Notes: generated by a model not told the origin, from the sequence alone. A stretch of 64,000 bases of DNA from Henriciella mobilis (GCF_003576315.1 NZ_QWFZ01000003.1:558001-622000), one strand, 5' to 3'. Shown: positions 28,328-38,388, numbered from the stretch's first letter. Made by a program: numbers and translations.

Positions 28328-29593
28328 GTGCACCATTTTCATTACAGGAACGGACGCCTCCATTGTGAGGACGTCTCGCTCGATGCGATTGCCGACGAGG
28401 TCGGAACGCCGGTCTATGTCTATTCATCTGCGACTTTGAGGCGGCATGCCCGGGTGATTGGTGAGGCGTTTGATGGAATGTCCTGCCTGATTGCCTATTC
28501 GGTCAAGGCCAATGGCAATCTCGGCGTCCTGAAGACGCTGGCCGCGGAAGGCTGCGGAGCGGATGTTGTTAGCGGCGGAGAGCTGAAACGCGCGCGGGCC
28601 GCCGGCATACCTCCTTCACGGATTGTCTTTTCAGGTGTTGGCAAGACACGGGAGGAAATGCGGCTCGGTCTCGAAGAAGGAATCCATCAGTTCAATGTTG
28701 AAAGTGCAGCCGAAGTGGAAGTGCTATCGGATGTTGCTTCGTCACTAGGCAAGACTGCCAAGATTGCCGTTCGCGTCAATCCGGACGTGGCTGCTGGCGG
28801 TCACCCGAATATCTCCACGGGCAAGGCGGGCGACAAGTTTGGTGTGCCATGGGAAGCGGCCGACGCGCTGTATGCCAGGATTGCAGAGCTCGACGGCGTC
28901 GAGGCAGTGGGGGTCGACGTGCATATCGGCTCCCAGATCGATGCCATCGCGCCCATGCGGGCAGCCTTTGAGCGTGTTGTTACGCTGGTTCGCCGCCTGC
29001 GCGATGCCGGGCACGCCATCACGCGGCTCGACCTTGGGGGCGGCCTGGGAATCCCTTACAAGCCTGGCGACGACCTTCCACCGCCGTCCGAATATGCAAA
29101 CATGATCCGCCAGGTAACCGAGGGGCTTGGCGTTGAGGTCATTCTGGAGCCTGGCCGCGTTATTGCGGGGAATGCAGGCGTCCTGATCACGGAAGCCCTG
29201 TTCACAAAGCCAGCGCCCAAGCGCACCTTCCTGATTGTCGATGCTGGTATGAACGACCTTATGCGGCCCGCGCTTTATCAGGCGCATCACGATATTCTGC
29301 CATTGGAGGAGCGTCCAGACGGCACGGAGCAGATCAACTATGATGTTGTCGGCCCGATATGCGAGTCGACTGACAAGTTTGCGACCGAGCGGCCCTTGCC
29401 AGTCATCCGTCCGGGCGAGCGCCTCGCTTTCATGTCTGCGGGTGCATACGGCGCCGTTCTTTCGTCGCAATACAATGCGAGACCATTGGTCGCTGAGGTG
29501 CTTGTGGATGGCGACAAGTATGCCATTGTCCGCAGGCGGCCTACCTTTGACGAGATGATTGCCCTGGAGACGACACCTGATTGGCTGACCTGA
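28328..29593 (+). CDS. lysA: diaminopimelate decarboxylase
   Basis: PLP enzyme for the last step of lysine synthesis, 421 residues. The PLP lysine is Lys60 in YSVKANGN. HIGSQI, the glycine-rich phosphate loop DLGGGLGIPY, EPGRVIAGNAG and the active-site Cys in GPICESTDKF are all present. The start is a GTG at 28328; no better start is available. It overlaps the TIGR02302 gene by 13 bases. Confidence 0.96.
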   Translation: MHHFHYRNGRLHCEDVSLDAIADEVGTPVYVYSSATLRRHARVIGEAFDGMSCLIAYSVKANGNLGVLKTLAAEGCGADVVSGGELKRARAAGIPPSRIVFSGVGKTREEMRLGLEEGIHQFNVESAAEVEVLSDVASSLGKTAKIAVRVNPDVAAGGHPNISTGKAGDKFGVPWEAADALYARIAELDGVEAVGVDVHIGSQIDAIAPMRAAFERVVTLVRRLRDAGHAITRLDLGGGLGIPYKPGDDLPPPSEYANMIRQVTEGLGVEVILEPGRVIAGNAGVLITEALFTKPAPKRTFLIVDAGMNDLMRPALYQAHHDILPLEERPDGTEQINYDVVGPICESTDKFATERPLPVIRPGERLAFMSAGAYGAVLSSQYNARPLVAEVLVDGDKYAIVRRRPTFDEMIALETTPDWLT

Positions 29594-32199
29594 AGCGTAT
29601 CCCCGGCGTTGAACCAAAGATCGCGCGAACACGCGGCAATCTCTGGCGTCTGGCCGCCGCGCGCGCATTCTGGCCATTCGCGATTCTGGTCGGCCTTTTC
29701 CTGATCTTTGCGCTGACCGGCGTCTTCGACGCGGCAAGCGAGAAATTCGCTTCGCTTTCGTTGATCGTCTTCGTGACAGGCCTGGTCGTACTCGGCGGAC
29801 TTGGCTGGGCACGTTATGCCGGTCCGACGCGTAAGCAGGCCGTTGATGCGCTGGATCGTCAGTCAGACTTGCGACCACTCACAACGCTGTCAGACCGGCC
29901 CTCGCGGCCGGATGCGGACGGGGTGTCACTATGGCGGGCGCACGAGACGCGCCTCACGGATGCGGCGCGACGCCTGAACGTTCCGAGCTTTGCTGCCGAA
30001 TGGAAGGCCTTTGACCCACTTTACCTCCGCTACATTGTGCCGGGCCTCGTCGCCGTCGCCCTTCTGATGGCATGGAATTCCGCCGGTGAACGCATGCAGC
30101 GCGCTTTTTCACCGGATATCGGCAGCCTCTTTGGCGCGGATTCGATACGCATCGAAGCTTGGATAACTCCGCCGCGGCATACCGGGCGTCCGCCAATCTT
30201 CCTTCGCGATGCCCAAAAGCCGGTTCGTGTCCCTGCCGGATCGGAAATTACGGTCCGGGCCCAGGCTCCGTCTGCGCCTAAGCTGCTTGTCGATTCAGCC
30301 GGCAACGACCAGCGTATGCGTTTCGATGTTACGCCTGAAGGCGCTTATGAGGCCCGAGCCATCATCGACGCGGATAGCGAGATTCGCGTCACCTGGTGGG
30401 GCAAGCGGGCGTCCTGGGTGGTCAGGGCGTCACCCGATGCGCCGCCGAGCGTCGAATGGGTGTCCGCGCCCGAGTTGTTGCCAAACGACAAGACAGAGTT
30501 CGGCTGGAAGATTTCCGACGATTACGGGGTTGAGCGCCTTGAGCTTGTTTTTTCCCGAACAGATGCCGGCGGGAACGGAGAGCCCGATTCCGTCGCGGTC
30601 CAGATGCCGGCGATTTCGCCGAAGGAGGCCGAAGATACAACCGCAATCGATCTGACCCGTCACCGCTGGGCGGGTCTTGAGACCGAAATGCGCCTTCGTG
30701 CAACCGATGGCGCTGGCCAGGTAGGTCTTAGTGAACCGGTCGATTTCGTCATCCCGGAGAAGCTGCTGCTGCAACCACTCGCTCGCGCGATCCAGGATAT
30801 CCGCGTAACCATCCTGCGCGAAGATGCCCCCTATGATGCGATTCCGGTAAATGACGAGGCGCTGACTGCGGGCGCCGTCTACACCGCAGCCACGCAGCGT
30901 ATCGGTTATGCGCCTCACGGTATCCAGCGCGCGGCCCGCATGATCGAGGCGGTGACCTACAAGCCGGCTTATTATTTCGAGGATGTGAGCATTTATCTCG
31001 GTCTGCGGCATGTGGAGTCGATGCTTCAGGTCGCGGACTCCACTGATGAAGCGGACACGACCGAGCCCATTCTCTGGTCGCTGGCCCTCCGCGCGGAATA
31101 CGGCAGTGCCGCCGATGCGCTTCGCGCTCTGCAGGCGGCGCGCGAGGCGCTGGAAGAAGCGCTCCGGGACGGCGCCTCTGAAGCCGAGATCAATCGGCGC
31201 CTCGAGGCCTTCAAGCAGGCGGCGCAGAATTATCTGGCCGCCCGGATGGCTGAGGCTCTCGCTAATGGACTCGAGGCGCCGCCCAACGATACCGACAGTG
31301 CCCAGCAAGGTGGCGGACAAGGCCTCGGCGGGTCTGACTTTGCCGACATGCTTGATGCCTTGTCCGATTTGACGGAAACAGGCGCGACGGATCAGGCGCG
31401 ACAATTGCTCGCCGACATCACCAACATGCTGGAGAACCTTCAATTCCAGCAGGGTAGCGGCAGTGGCGACGGCCTACCTGGCATGCCGGGCCAGCAGCAG
31501 GGCGAAAACCAGGAAGACGTTCCGCAGGAAGAACAGGACCTGTCGGAAACGCTGCGGGAGTTGTCGGATCTGCTGCGCGAACAGCGCGAATTGAACGACG
31601 ACACTCTGGCCGAACAGCGTGGCGAAGGTCCAGGGTCCGGAACCCAGCCCGGTCAATCACCGTTCGGTGAGGGAAGCGAGGATCCAGGCTCGGAAGGAAG
31701 CAATCTGGCCAATCGCCAGGATGGGCTCGGTGACCGGGTCGAAGAATTTGCTGAACGTCTCGGGCGCGGCAGCGCCGAGGATGAAGATGGCGAAGGCTTC
31801 GGCGGTCTTGCTGGCGAGCTGGATGAGGAGACGATTGAAGCCATTGAACGCGCCCAGCGCCGTGCGGCCGACGCGCTTCGGGACGGCAATACGATGCGTG
31901 CTCAGCGCAACCAGGATGAAGCTACCGAATCGCTGCTCGATCTCGCCCAGGGGCTGGCCGGTCAGCTAGACGACTTGCGCCGTGAGCGCCTTGGTGACGA
32001 GTATGGTGGCGGGTCAAACGAAACCGATCCCTTCGGGCGACCGCTTGGTGGCGTGTCTGACGGGCGCGATGTGAACATCCCCGACGAGGCAGAACGCCAG
32101 CGCGCCAAGGACATCCTTGAAGAGCTTCGCCGGCGCTATGGCGAGACACCCGATGAGGAAGAGCGCGACTATCTGGAGCGTCTGCTCGACCGGTTCTAG
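29581..32199 (+). CDS. TIGR02302 (DUF4175) family membrane protein
   Basis: An 872-residue protein. Two transmembrane helices lie near residues 30-80 (AFWPFAILVGLFLIFAL and SLIVFVTGLVVLGGLGWA) and one near 150. A large domain with beta segments and a long Gln/Glu/Gly-rich helical C-terminus with repeated GxG linkers follow. The layout fits TIGR02302/DUF4175, common next to lysA in Alphaproteobacteria, function unknown. Translation appears to start at TTG 29581 within the lysA end, so it is probably coupled. It ends 11 bp from convergent folate cyclo-ligase. Confidence 0.85.
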   Translation: MADLKRIPGVEPKIARTRGNLWRLAAARAFWPFAILVGLFLIFALTGVFDAASEKFASLSLIVFVTGLVVLGGLGWARYAGPTRKQAVDALDRQSDLRPLTTLSDRPSRPDADGVSLWRAHETRLTDAARRLNVPSFAAEWKAFDPLYLRYIVPGLVAVALLMAWNSAGERMQRAFSPDIGSLFGADSIRIEAWITPPRHTGRPPIFLRDAQKPVRVPAGSEITVRAQAPSAPKLLVDSAGNDQRMRFDVTPEGAYEARAIIDADSEIRVTWWGKRASWVVRASPDAPPSVEWVSAPELLPNDKTEFGWKISDDYGVERLELVFSRTDAGGNGEPDSVAVQMPAISPKEAEDTTAIDLTRHRWAGLETEMRLRATDGAGQVGLSEPVDFVIPEKLLLQPLARAIQDIRVTILREDAPYDAIPVNDEALTAGAVYTAATQRIGYAPHGIQRAARMIEAVTYKPAYYFEDVSIYLGLRHVESMLQVADSTDEADTTEPILWSLALRAEYGSAADALRALQAAREALEEALRDGASEAEINRRLEAFKQAAQNYLAARMAEALANGLEAPPNDTDSAQQGGGQGLGGSDFADMLDALSDLTETGATDQARQLLADITNMLENLQFQQGSGSGDGLPGMPGQQQGENQEDVPQEEQDLSETLRELSDLLREQRELNDDTLAEQRGEGPGSGTQPGQSPFGEGSEDPGSEGSNLANRQDGLGDRVEEFAERLGRGSAEDEDGEGFGGLAGELDEETIEAIERAQRRAADALRDGNTMRAQRNQDEATESLLDLAQGLAGQLDDLRRERLGDEYGGGSNETDPFGRPLGGVSDGRDVNIPDEAERQRAKDILEELRRRYGETPDEEERDYLERLLDRF

Positions 32200-32210
32200 C
32201 GGCGTCTGGA

Positions 32211-32843
32211 TCAGGCGGCGCTGGGGCCGTTTCCGCCGGTGCCGTCACTATCGTCGTTGTTGCCGAAATTGCGCATCATGAAGATTGGGACGGATCCGCG
32301 CTCAGTCACGGCCCAGTCGAGCGGTTGGTCATGCGGTTCGGCTGGCAGTTCGTCCATCATCTGGCCGTGAAAGCCGAGGCCGCATGCGAAGATCCGCCCA
32401 TCGGCCCGGAGTGATGCAAGCGCGCGGTCATAGTGACCTTTTCCGTAGCCGATCCGGTTGCCGACCTTGTCGAAGGCAAGAAGCGGCATGAGGATGAGCG
32501 TGGGCTGGACGCGGGGGGCTGAATGCGGCGGCTCATTCAGTCCAAATGCCCCCGCTTCCAACGGATCCTTCTCGTGCCAGAGACGAAAGGACATGGTGCC
32601 GTCCTCATCGATGCGCGGCAGCGCCAGTTTCGCTCCAGCCTGTGCGAGCTTCTGCATAAGCGGGCGCGGGTCGATCTCGCTGCTGATTGGCCAGTAGCCA
32701 GACACGATCGGCCCATACCGCTCCAGCAATTTCAGGGGAAACTTCGCCGCAAGCGTCTCTCCAGCATCCGGATCGCGGGCATGAAGCTCTTCACGCAGCG
32801 TTTTCAGGTCTGCGCGGAGCGTGGATTTGCCGTCCGCGGTCAC
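32211..32843 (-). CDS. 5-formyltetrahydrofolate cyclo-ligase
   Basis: ATP-dependent enzyme (FAU1/MTHFS/YgfA) that recycles 5-formyl-THF to 5,10-methenyl-THF; 210 residues. The diagnostic phosphate loop RIGYGKGHYDRAL is in the second half, preceded by LILMPLLAFDKVGNR. The N-terminal LRADLKTLREEL and SGYWPISSEIDPRPL match the family. It overlaps the ftsY stop by 4 bases, so it is the distal gene of a mtaB-ftsY-cyclo-ligase operon. Confidence 0.93.
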   Translation of the reverse strand: MTADGKSTLRADLKTLREELHARDPDAGETLAAKFPLKLLERYGPIVSGYWPISSEIDPRPLMQKLAQAGAKLALPRIDEDGTMSFRLWHEKDPLEAGAFGLNEPPHSAPRVQPTLILMPLLAFDKVGNRIGYGKGHYDRALASLRADGRIFACGLGFHGQMMDELPAEPHDQPLDWAVTERGSVPIFMMRNFGNNDDSDGTGGNGPSAA

Positions 32844-34330
32844 GCCGGCTCCTTTTCGTCCATTCCGACAAGGGCTTTCGCAAATGCGGCTGCACTGAAA
32901 GGCTGCAGGTCTTCGGCTTTTTCTCCAACCCCGACGAAATGGATAGGCAGGTCGTGTGCTTCTGCGATCGCGACGAGCACGCCGCCTTTCGCCGTGCCGT
33001 CGAGCTTGGTCATGACGATCCCGGAAACCTCTGCTGTGTGCCGGAATGCCTCCACCTGCGAGAGGGCGTTCTGGCCGACAGTTGCATCCAGAACGAGGAT
33101 CACATCGTGCGGGGCTTCAGGGTCGAGCTTGCGCGCTACGCGCACAATCTTCGCCAGTTCCGACATCAGCTCCGCCTTGTTCTGCAGGCGGCCTGCCGTG
33201 TCGACAAGGACCAAGTCCAGGTTGTCGGCCTTTGCCTTTTCAATGGCCTCGTAGACCAGTCCGGCGGCATCCGCACCGGTTGGCTTTGACATGACAGGTA
33301 TTCCGGCCCGCTCACCCCAGACCGTAAGTTGTTCGATAGCGGCCGCCCGGAACGTGTCGCCGGCGACGAGAACGGCTTTGGCGCCCTGTTCTTTGAGTTT
33401 CGACGCAATCTTGCCGATTGTGGTGGTCTTACCCGAACCGTTCACGCCGACGAACAGAACGACGCGAGGTGTTGGGCCATCCGAGAAGTCGACGACTTGC
33501 TCGCGTGGCGCCATGATGGCCTCGATTTCTTCAGCGAGCGCTTCCTTGATTTCCTGATCAGTGACGTCCTTGTCGAAACGGGTCTTCGCAAGGTTGGACG
33601 TGATTTTTGCCGCCACCCGCGCACCCATATCGGATGTGATCAGAAGGTCTTCCAGCTCCTCCAGGGCGTCATCGTCCAGCTTGCGCTTGTTAAACGCGCC
33701 CGTCAGGCTGGCACCAAGCTTGGATGAGGATTTCGAAAGCCCGGTGGTAAGCTTGCTGAAGAAGCCGGGTGATTTGACCTCGGTATATGGGTCTGGTTCG
33801 GCAGCCGCAGCTGCCGCCTTGCGGCGCGCTTCCTCTTCGCGTGCTGCTTCGGCGCGGCGGCGTTCTTCCAGGAGTTTGAGTTCAGCTTCGGCCTTCTGCT
33901 GGGCTGCGACACGCTCGGCTTCCTCTTGGCGAACCTTTTCGGCTTCTTCCTCAAGCCGCCGGGCCTCCGCTTCAGCTTCTTCGGCCGCTTGGCGGGCTGC
34001 CTCATCAGCCTCAGCTTTCTGGCGGGCCTCTTCCGCAGCTTTTCGGGCCGCTTCGCGCGCCTCTTCAGTTTTTCGGGCCTCGTCGGCAAGTCGCCGGCGT
34101 TCAGCTTCCGCGGCCTCTCGCTCGCGCTGCTGACGCTCTTCCCATGCACGATTGGCTTCGGCGACCTTTCGTTCAATCTCGGCCTGTTCGGCGGCCTTGC
34201 GTTCAGCCTCTTCCTTCTCAGCAGCTTCGCGAGCTGCGAGTTCGTCGGCCGACAGTTCCGGCGCCTGCATCTCTGTGCCGGCTTCTTCCAGTTCCTTCTT
34301 TTTCTTCTTTTTTCCGAACCAGAGGATCAT
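32840..34330 (-). CDS. ftsY: signal recognition particle receptor FtsY
   Basis: SRP-receptor GTPase, 496 residues. The N-terminus has a short WFGKKKKKKE basic stretch, then about 160 residues of Ala/Glu/Arg-rich coiled coil (the acidic A domain), then the NG domain: P-loop GVNGSGKTTT, DTAGRLQNK, TKLDGTAKGG and FVGVGE. It targets ribosome-nascent chains to the membrane. It overlaps mtaB and the cyclo-ligase by 4 bases each. Confidence 0.97.
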   Translation of the reverse strand: MILWFGKKKKKKELEEAGTEMQAPELSADELAAREAAEKEEAERKAAEQAEIERKVAEANRAWEERQQREREAAEAERRRLADEARKTEEAREAARKAAEEARQKAEADEAARQAAEEAEAEARRLEEEAEKVRQEEAERVAAQQKAEAELKLLEERRRAEAAREEEARRKAAAAAAEPDPYTEVKSPGFFSKLTTGLSKSSSKLGASLTGAFNKRKLDDDALEELEDLLITSDMGARVAAKITSNLAKTRFDKDVTDQEIKEALAEEIEAIMAPREQVVDFSDGPTPRVVLFVGVNGSGKTTTIGKIASKLKEQGAKAVLVAGDTFRAAAIEQLTVWGERAGIPVMSKPTGADAAGLVYEAIEKAKADNLDLVLVDTAGRLQNKAELMSELAKIVRVARKLDPEAPHDVILVLDATVGQNALSQVEAFRHTAEVSGIVMTKLDGTAKGGVLVAIAEAHDLPIHFVGVGEKAEDLQPFSAAAFAKALVGMDEKEPA

Positions 34331-35613
34331 GCGGGCTCACCGATCAGTTTTTGTCCATCGTGCTCGACTATCCTTGCCTCAACCGGACGTCCAGCTTCAA
34401 GCCGGTCGAAGCCCTGCAGCCAGACCTGAGAAAAATCACCCAGCCGGCCACTGGCTTCCTGCTCCACCAGGACGCTGCGAAGCTGACCGACATGACGATC
34501 GAGATGGCGGTGAAGCGCTGCTGCGCCCGCCGCTCGAAGCCGGGATGCGCGCGCTTTTATCACGGCCTTTTCCAGCTGAGGCATCCGGGCGGCCGGTGTG
34601 CCGGGCCGCGGGCTGTATGGAAAGACATGAAGGAAGGCGAGACCGCACTCATCAACAAGCTTGAGGGAGTTCTCGAACGCAGTTTCGGTCTCGGTCGGAA
34701 ATCCGGCAATGATATCCGCACCGAGGGCGATGTCGGGCCGAATTCCCCGTAGCTTCTGGGCCAGCTCAATCGCCTGCTCGCGCGAGTGCCGGCGCTTCAT
34801 TCGCTTCAGTATGAGATTGTCGCCATGCTGAAGGGAAAGGTGCATGAAAGGCGCCATGCGCGGATCGGCCATCGCTTCGAACAGGGCGTCATCCATCTCG
34901 ATCGCGTCGATTGACGAAATCCGCAGCTGCTTGAGGTCCGGAACCAGTTTCAGGACGCGGCGCACCAGGTTTCCAAGCTGGGGCTTTCCGGGCAGGTCGC
35001 CTCCCCAACTGGTCAGATCGACCCCAGTCAGCACGACTTCATAGTGGCCAGTGTCGACAAGACGCTGGATCATCTGGACGACGTCTCCGGCCGGGACTGA
35101 GCGCGAATTCCCCCGGCCGAACGGGATGATGCAGAAAGTGCAGCGATGGTCGCAGCCGTTCTGGACCTGGACATAGGCCCGGGCGCGCCCCTCCATGCCG
35201 TCGATCAGGTGGCCCGCGGTTTCTTTGACCGACATGATGTCGTTGACGAGCACTTTTGTATCGCCATGGCGCAGTGCTGGCGAGGACCAGGTCCCGGCCT
35301 GCATCTTCTCCTGATTGCCGATCACGCGGCTGACCTCTGGCATATTGGCAAATTCATCCGGATTGATCTGCGCGGCGCAGCCGGTCACAATGATCTGCGC
35401 ATCCGGATTGTCCTTCCGGGCCCGCCGGATCGTCTGGCGCGCCGAACGGACGGCTTCGGCGGTCACGGCGCACGTATTGACGATGATCGCGTCTTCGAGC
35501 CCGGCTTTTTCGGCATGCCCCTTCATCACCTCGGACTCATAGGAGTTCAGGCGGCAGCCCAGTGTGATTACCTGGGGCTGGGCAAGGGAGGGGGGCTTCG
35601 TCGTCATGGCCAA
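34327..35613 (-). CDS. mtaB: tRNA t6A37 methylthiotransferase MtaB
   Basis: Radical SAM enzyme that converts t6A37 to ms2t6A37 in tRNAs reading ANN codons; 428 residues. It has the N-terminal UPF0004 domain (GCRLNSYESE, NTCAVTAEA), the radical-SAM Cys motif CDHRCTFC, GADIIAGFPTET, and a C-terminal TRAM-like region. The first Cys cluster (GC, NTC, GC) is intact. It sits in the conserved order dapF, mtaB, ftsY. Confidence 0.95.
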   Translation of the reverse strand: MAMTTKPPSLAQPQVITLGCRLNSYESEVMKGHAEKAGLEDAIIVNTCAVTAEAVRSARQTIRRARKDNPDAQIIVTGCAAQINPDEFANMPEVSRVIGNQEKMQAGTWSSPALRHGDTKVLVNDIMSVKETAGHLIDGMEGRARAYVQVQNGCDHRCTFCIIPFGRGNSRSVPAGDVVQMIQRLVDTGHYEVVLTGVDLTSWGGDLPGKPQLGNLVRRVLKLVPDLKQLRISSIDAIEMDDALFEAMADPRMAPFMHLSLQHGDNLILKRMKRRHSREQAIELAQKLRGIRPDIALGADIIAGFPTETETAFENSLKLVDECGLAFLHVFPYSPRPGTPAARMPQLEKAVIKARASRLRAAGAAALHRHLDRHVGQLRSVLVEQEASGRLGDFSQVWLQGFDRLEAGRPVEARIVEHDGQKLIGEPA

Positions 35614-35708
35614 GCCGCTCAGATCGCGCGTCTGGCCCGCTTATTCAAGACTTATCAGCTGCGGGCGGAGGATCGGAGGTCAGCGAATTTGGTCTTCAGG
35701 GCCCGCCG

Positions 35709-36518
35709 TCAGACCTCGAACGTCATCTCCAGCTCGACCGGGCCGGTCATGAAGACATGATCGTCGCTTTCCCGCCAGTCGATGGTCAACTCTCCGCCAT
35801 CAAGGATGAGCTTGGCCTTGCGGTCAGTCTTGCCTGCGCGTGCGGCGCAGACCAGCGCCGCACAGGCCCCGGTCCCACAAGCCTTGGTGAGGCCTGCCCC
35901 GCGTTCCCAGACGCGCAGGCGAATGGTCTGCCGGTCGATCACCTGTGCAAATCCGACATTCGTGCCTTCTGGAAAAAGCGGGTGCCACTCGACGAGAGGT
36001 CCGATCTGCGGGATGTCATAGGCATCGACATCGTCGACGAAGAACACTGCGTGCGGATTTCCCATGGAAACAACGGCGGGCTTGGAAAGATAGGGCTTGT
36101 CCATCGGGCCGATGCGGACGTCCACGCCGCGTACATCCATCTTTTCTGACAACGGGATGTCTTCCCACGCCATGAGTGGAGAACCCATGTCGATGGTGAC
36201 GAGGTTTTCGCCCGCGCGCCGACCTTTCAGTACATCGGCCTGGGTGCGAATTTTCACTTCCGGTTTTCCGGACTCTTCCAGAAGCAGGTGCGCGACAGCA
36301 CGCGTGCCGTTCCCGCAGGCGCTGACTTCTTCGCCCGAAGAATTCCAGATGCGCAGAAAGGCATCGACGGTCGCGTCACGCTCGATCGACATGACCTGGT
36401 CGGCCTTCATTTGTTCCGCTATAGCGCGGATGCGATTTTCATCGGGCGCGAATTTCCTGTCCCGCGCGTCAAAGACCGCGAAGGCATTGCCTGCGCCATT
36501 CATTTTCCAGACCTTCAT
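35709..36518 (-). CDS. dapF: diaminopimelate epimerase
   Basis: PLP-independent epimerase converting LL-DAP to meso-DAP for lysine and peptidoglycan; 269 residues. Both catalytic cysteines are present: ACGNGTRAVA in the first half and ACGTGACAAL in the second. GAGNAFAVFD near the N-terminus replaces the more usual GNDF-like segment, and GNPHAVFF is intact. It is followed by mtaB after 95 bp. Confidence 0.95.
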   Translation of the reverse strand: MKVWKMNGAGNAFAVFDARDRKFAPDENRIRAIAEQMKADQVMSIERDATVDAFLRIWNSSGEEVSACGNGTRAVAHLLLEESGKPEVKIRTQADVLKGRRAGENLVTIDMGSPLMAWEDIPLSEKMDVRGVDVRIGPMDKPYLSKPAVVSMGNPHAVFFVDDVDAYDIPQIGPLVEWHPLFPEGTNVGFAQVIDRQTIRLRVWERGAGLTKACGTGACAALVCAARAGKTDRKAKLILDGGELTIDWRESDDHVFMTGPVELEMTFEV

Positions 36519-36563
36519 GGATAGGTCATGTAGGGTGCGAATGAGAACAGAGAAAGCCGGAAT

Positions 36564-36974
36564 CTACTTCGGCAGCTTCGATGCGATCACCCAGCCGGCA
36601 ATCTGTGACACCGCAGCAACGATCAGCAACAGGTCCGCAACGGGGTGCCGCCAGAAAAGAGCAAGGAACGCTACGCCGATCGAGATCCAGTCAACGCGGT
36701 CGTCACTGACGAGATAGCCGGCTGGCCGGCGCTCACGTTCGATATCGGCCAGTGTCAGCCCATGCCAGACGCGGTTCATGGTCGGTGGGCCAAAGACATC
36801 CTGCAATTCGCGCGGATCGGTGATGCCTGTCAGGTTGCAAAGAATGCGTGCATCGACATGGCCCAGCTCGACGACCTGCTTCAGGGTCATTGTGCCAAGC
36901 AGGCTGGCAATGGCCATCAGCATGGTGGCGATCGCCACGCCAAACAGGGAAAGGCCTTCGAGGAGATTGATCAT
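36564..36974 (-). CDS. small membrane protein, unknown
   Basis: A 136-residue protein that I do not recognise. It has one hydrophobic helix at about residues 8-28 and two near the C-terminus (about 94-112 and 115-132), separated by a soluble loop with DARILCNLTGITDPRELQDVFG. No Shine-Dalgarno sequence is obvious. It lies between the mesaconyl-CoA hydratase gene (9 bp) and dapF (45 bp), on the same strand, so it is probably cotranscribed. Confidence 0.6.
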   Translation of the reverse strand: MINLLEGLSLFGVAIATMLMAIASLLGTMTLKQVVELGHVDARILCNLTGITDPRELQDVFGPPTMNRVWHGLTLADIERERRPAGYLVSDDRVDWISIGVAFLALFWRHPVADLLLIVAAVSQIAGWVIASKLPK

Positions 36975-36983
36975 TCTGTGCGA

Positions 36984-38018
36984 CTAGATAGGGATGGCAG
37001 CCCAGTAATCGAAGTCGAGAATGACATTGCCCGCATACTTTCCGTCTTCGCCGCGTAGCGGGAAATCGGTGCACGGGTGGTTCTTCGCCGCCACCAGGCG
37101 CAGGCGAAGGGCGCCGGTCGTGTCATTCAGCGTGGCCTTGTCGAGGACTTCCGACCAGGCGTAGATCGTGTCGCCTGAGAAGAGCGGTCCGGCATGGGTG
37201 CCCGCATTGATGGCCAGCATCTGTGCAGCGCTTTCCAGTCCGTTGAATGACAGGGCGCGGGCGATCGAGATGACGACGCCGCCGTAGATCAATCTCTTGC
37301 CGAACCGGCTTTCTTTCTGCGCGTGGGCGTCAAAGTGAACCTTCGCTGTATTCTGGTAGAGGCGCGTGGCGATTTGGTGCTCTGCTTCCTCTACGGTCAT
37401 GCCGTCGACATGGTCGATTTTCTCGCCGATCTCATAGTCGCCATAACGCCATTTCGATCCCGCCAGTGCATCGTCCCAATCGTCATAGGCCGGGACGGTG
37501 AGCGCGGACGCGTGAACGGCATCCGGTAGGTCCGGCACGACAGGGTCGGGCGCCGGACTGGAAGGATCCTTCTTGTTCACCATCACCCAGCGGACATAGG
37601 AGAGTACCGTTTCGCCTTTCTGGTTCTCGCCGCGCGTGCGGACCCAGACGACACCGGTCTTGCCGTTGGAGTTCTCCTTGATTCCGATCACCTCGGAGAT
37701 CGCCGTCAGCGTATCACCCGGATAAACGTCCTTCAGGAATTGCCCGTCCGCATAACCGAGATTGGCAACCGCATTCAGCGAGATGTCCGGTACCGTCTTG
37801 CCGAAGACCACGTGGAAGGCGAGCAGCGGGTCGACCGGCAGGGCAGGAAAGCCGTTGGCGGCGGCGAACGTTTCGGCTGAGTACAGCGCATGGCGCGCAC
37901 CGGTCAGGGCGCGATACAACGAAATGTCGCCCGCCGACACTGTGAGCGGCGTTGCATGGACAAGCTCCATGCCTGGCTTGAAGTCTTCGAAATAATGGCC
38001 CGGATTGGATTTTGTCAT
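36984..38018 (-). CDS. mch: MaoC-family mesaconyl-CoA hydratase (beta-methylmalyl-CoA dehydratase)
   Basis: A 344-residue double hotdog-fold hydratase. The N-terminal half has GHYFEDFKPGMELVHATPLT; the second half has DHVDGMTVEEAEHQIATRLYQNTAKVHFD. This length and layout match the mesaconyl-CoA hydratase of the ethylmalonyl-CoA pathway and not short MaoC enoyl-CoA hydratases. I start at 38018, with a GAGGG upstream. Nearby is a malyl-CoA lyase-type gene (38737-39627), which supports the assignment. Confidence 0.82.
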   Translation of the reverse strand: MTKSNPGHYFEDFKPGMELVHATPLTVSAGDISLYRALTGARHALYSAETFAAANGFPALPVDPLLAFHVVFGKTVPDISLNAVANLGYADGQFLKDVYPGDTLTAISEVIGIKENSNGKTGVVWVRTRGENQKGETVLSYVRWVMVNKKDPSSPAPDPVVPDLPDAVHASALTVPAYDDWDDALAGSKWRYGDYEIGEKIDHVDGMTVEEAEHQIATRLYQNTAKVHFDAHAQKESRFGKRLIYGGVVISIARALSFNGLESAAQMLAINAGTHAGPLFSGDTIYAWSEVLDKATLNDTTGALRLRLVAAKNHPCTDFPLRGEDGKYAGNVILDFDYWAAIPI

Positions 38019-38058
38019 GGCTTGCCCTCGGAAGATTTTCTGGGGCGAGCGTCGGCAA

Positions 38059-38316
38059 TCAGCCAAGCAATAGCCCCGTCAGAGTTGTTGCGACCACCTG
38101 CCCTGTCTCTCCGTCTGAAATCAAGCCGGAACCAACGAGCGGGGCAAAAAGCAGCAGGGCCATGGCCGTGACGAGACCGCTGGCAATGATCTTCGCTTCG
38201 GGCCGGTCAAGCGCATCGCGCAAGCCGGCCTTGCCATAGGCGACCATTTGCGGCCCAAAAAAGAGCAGCAGCGACAAGCCAAACAGAGCGGCGGCGATGA
38301 ACAGGGCGATTGTCAT
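38059..38316 (-). CDS. 85-residue membrane protein
   Basis: Small protein with an N-terminal hydrophobic helix (MTIALFIAAALFGLSLLLFF), a charged middle (RDALDRPEAK) and a second hydrophobic half ending TTLTGLLLG. The helix pair looks like a real inner-membrane product. It precedes mch by 40 bp on the same strand. I do not recognise the family. Confidence 0.55.
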   Translation of the reverse strand: MTIALFIAAALFGLSLLLFFGPQMVAYGKAGLRDALDRPEAKIIASGLVTAMALLLFAPLVGSGLISDGETGQVVATTLTGLLLG

Positions 38317-38388
38317 GCGTGCCTTATGGCAAACAGACTTTTCCGCCGCTCTTACGAGATGTGTTGAATTTTACGGATCGGTGCGGAG

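Noticed and set aside
28745-29878. 377-codon minus-strand frame
   Set aside because: Antisense to lysA and the TIGR02302 gene, whose motifs are intact; composition is typical of an antisense shadow.
30430-31443. 337-codon minus-strand frame opposite the TIGR02302 gene
   Set aside because: It lies wholly within a supported gene and has no motif.
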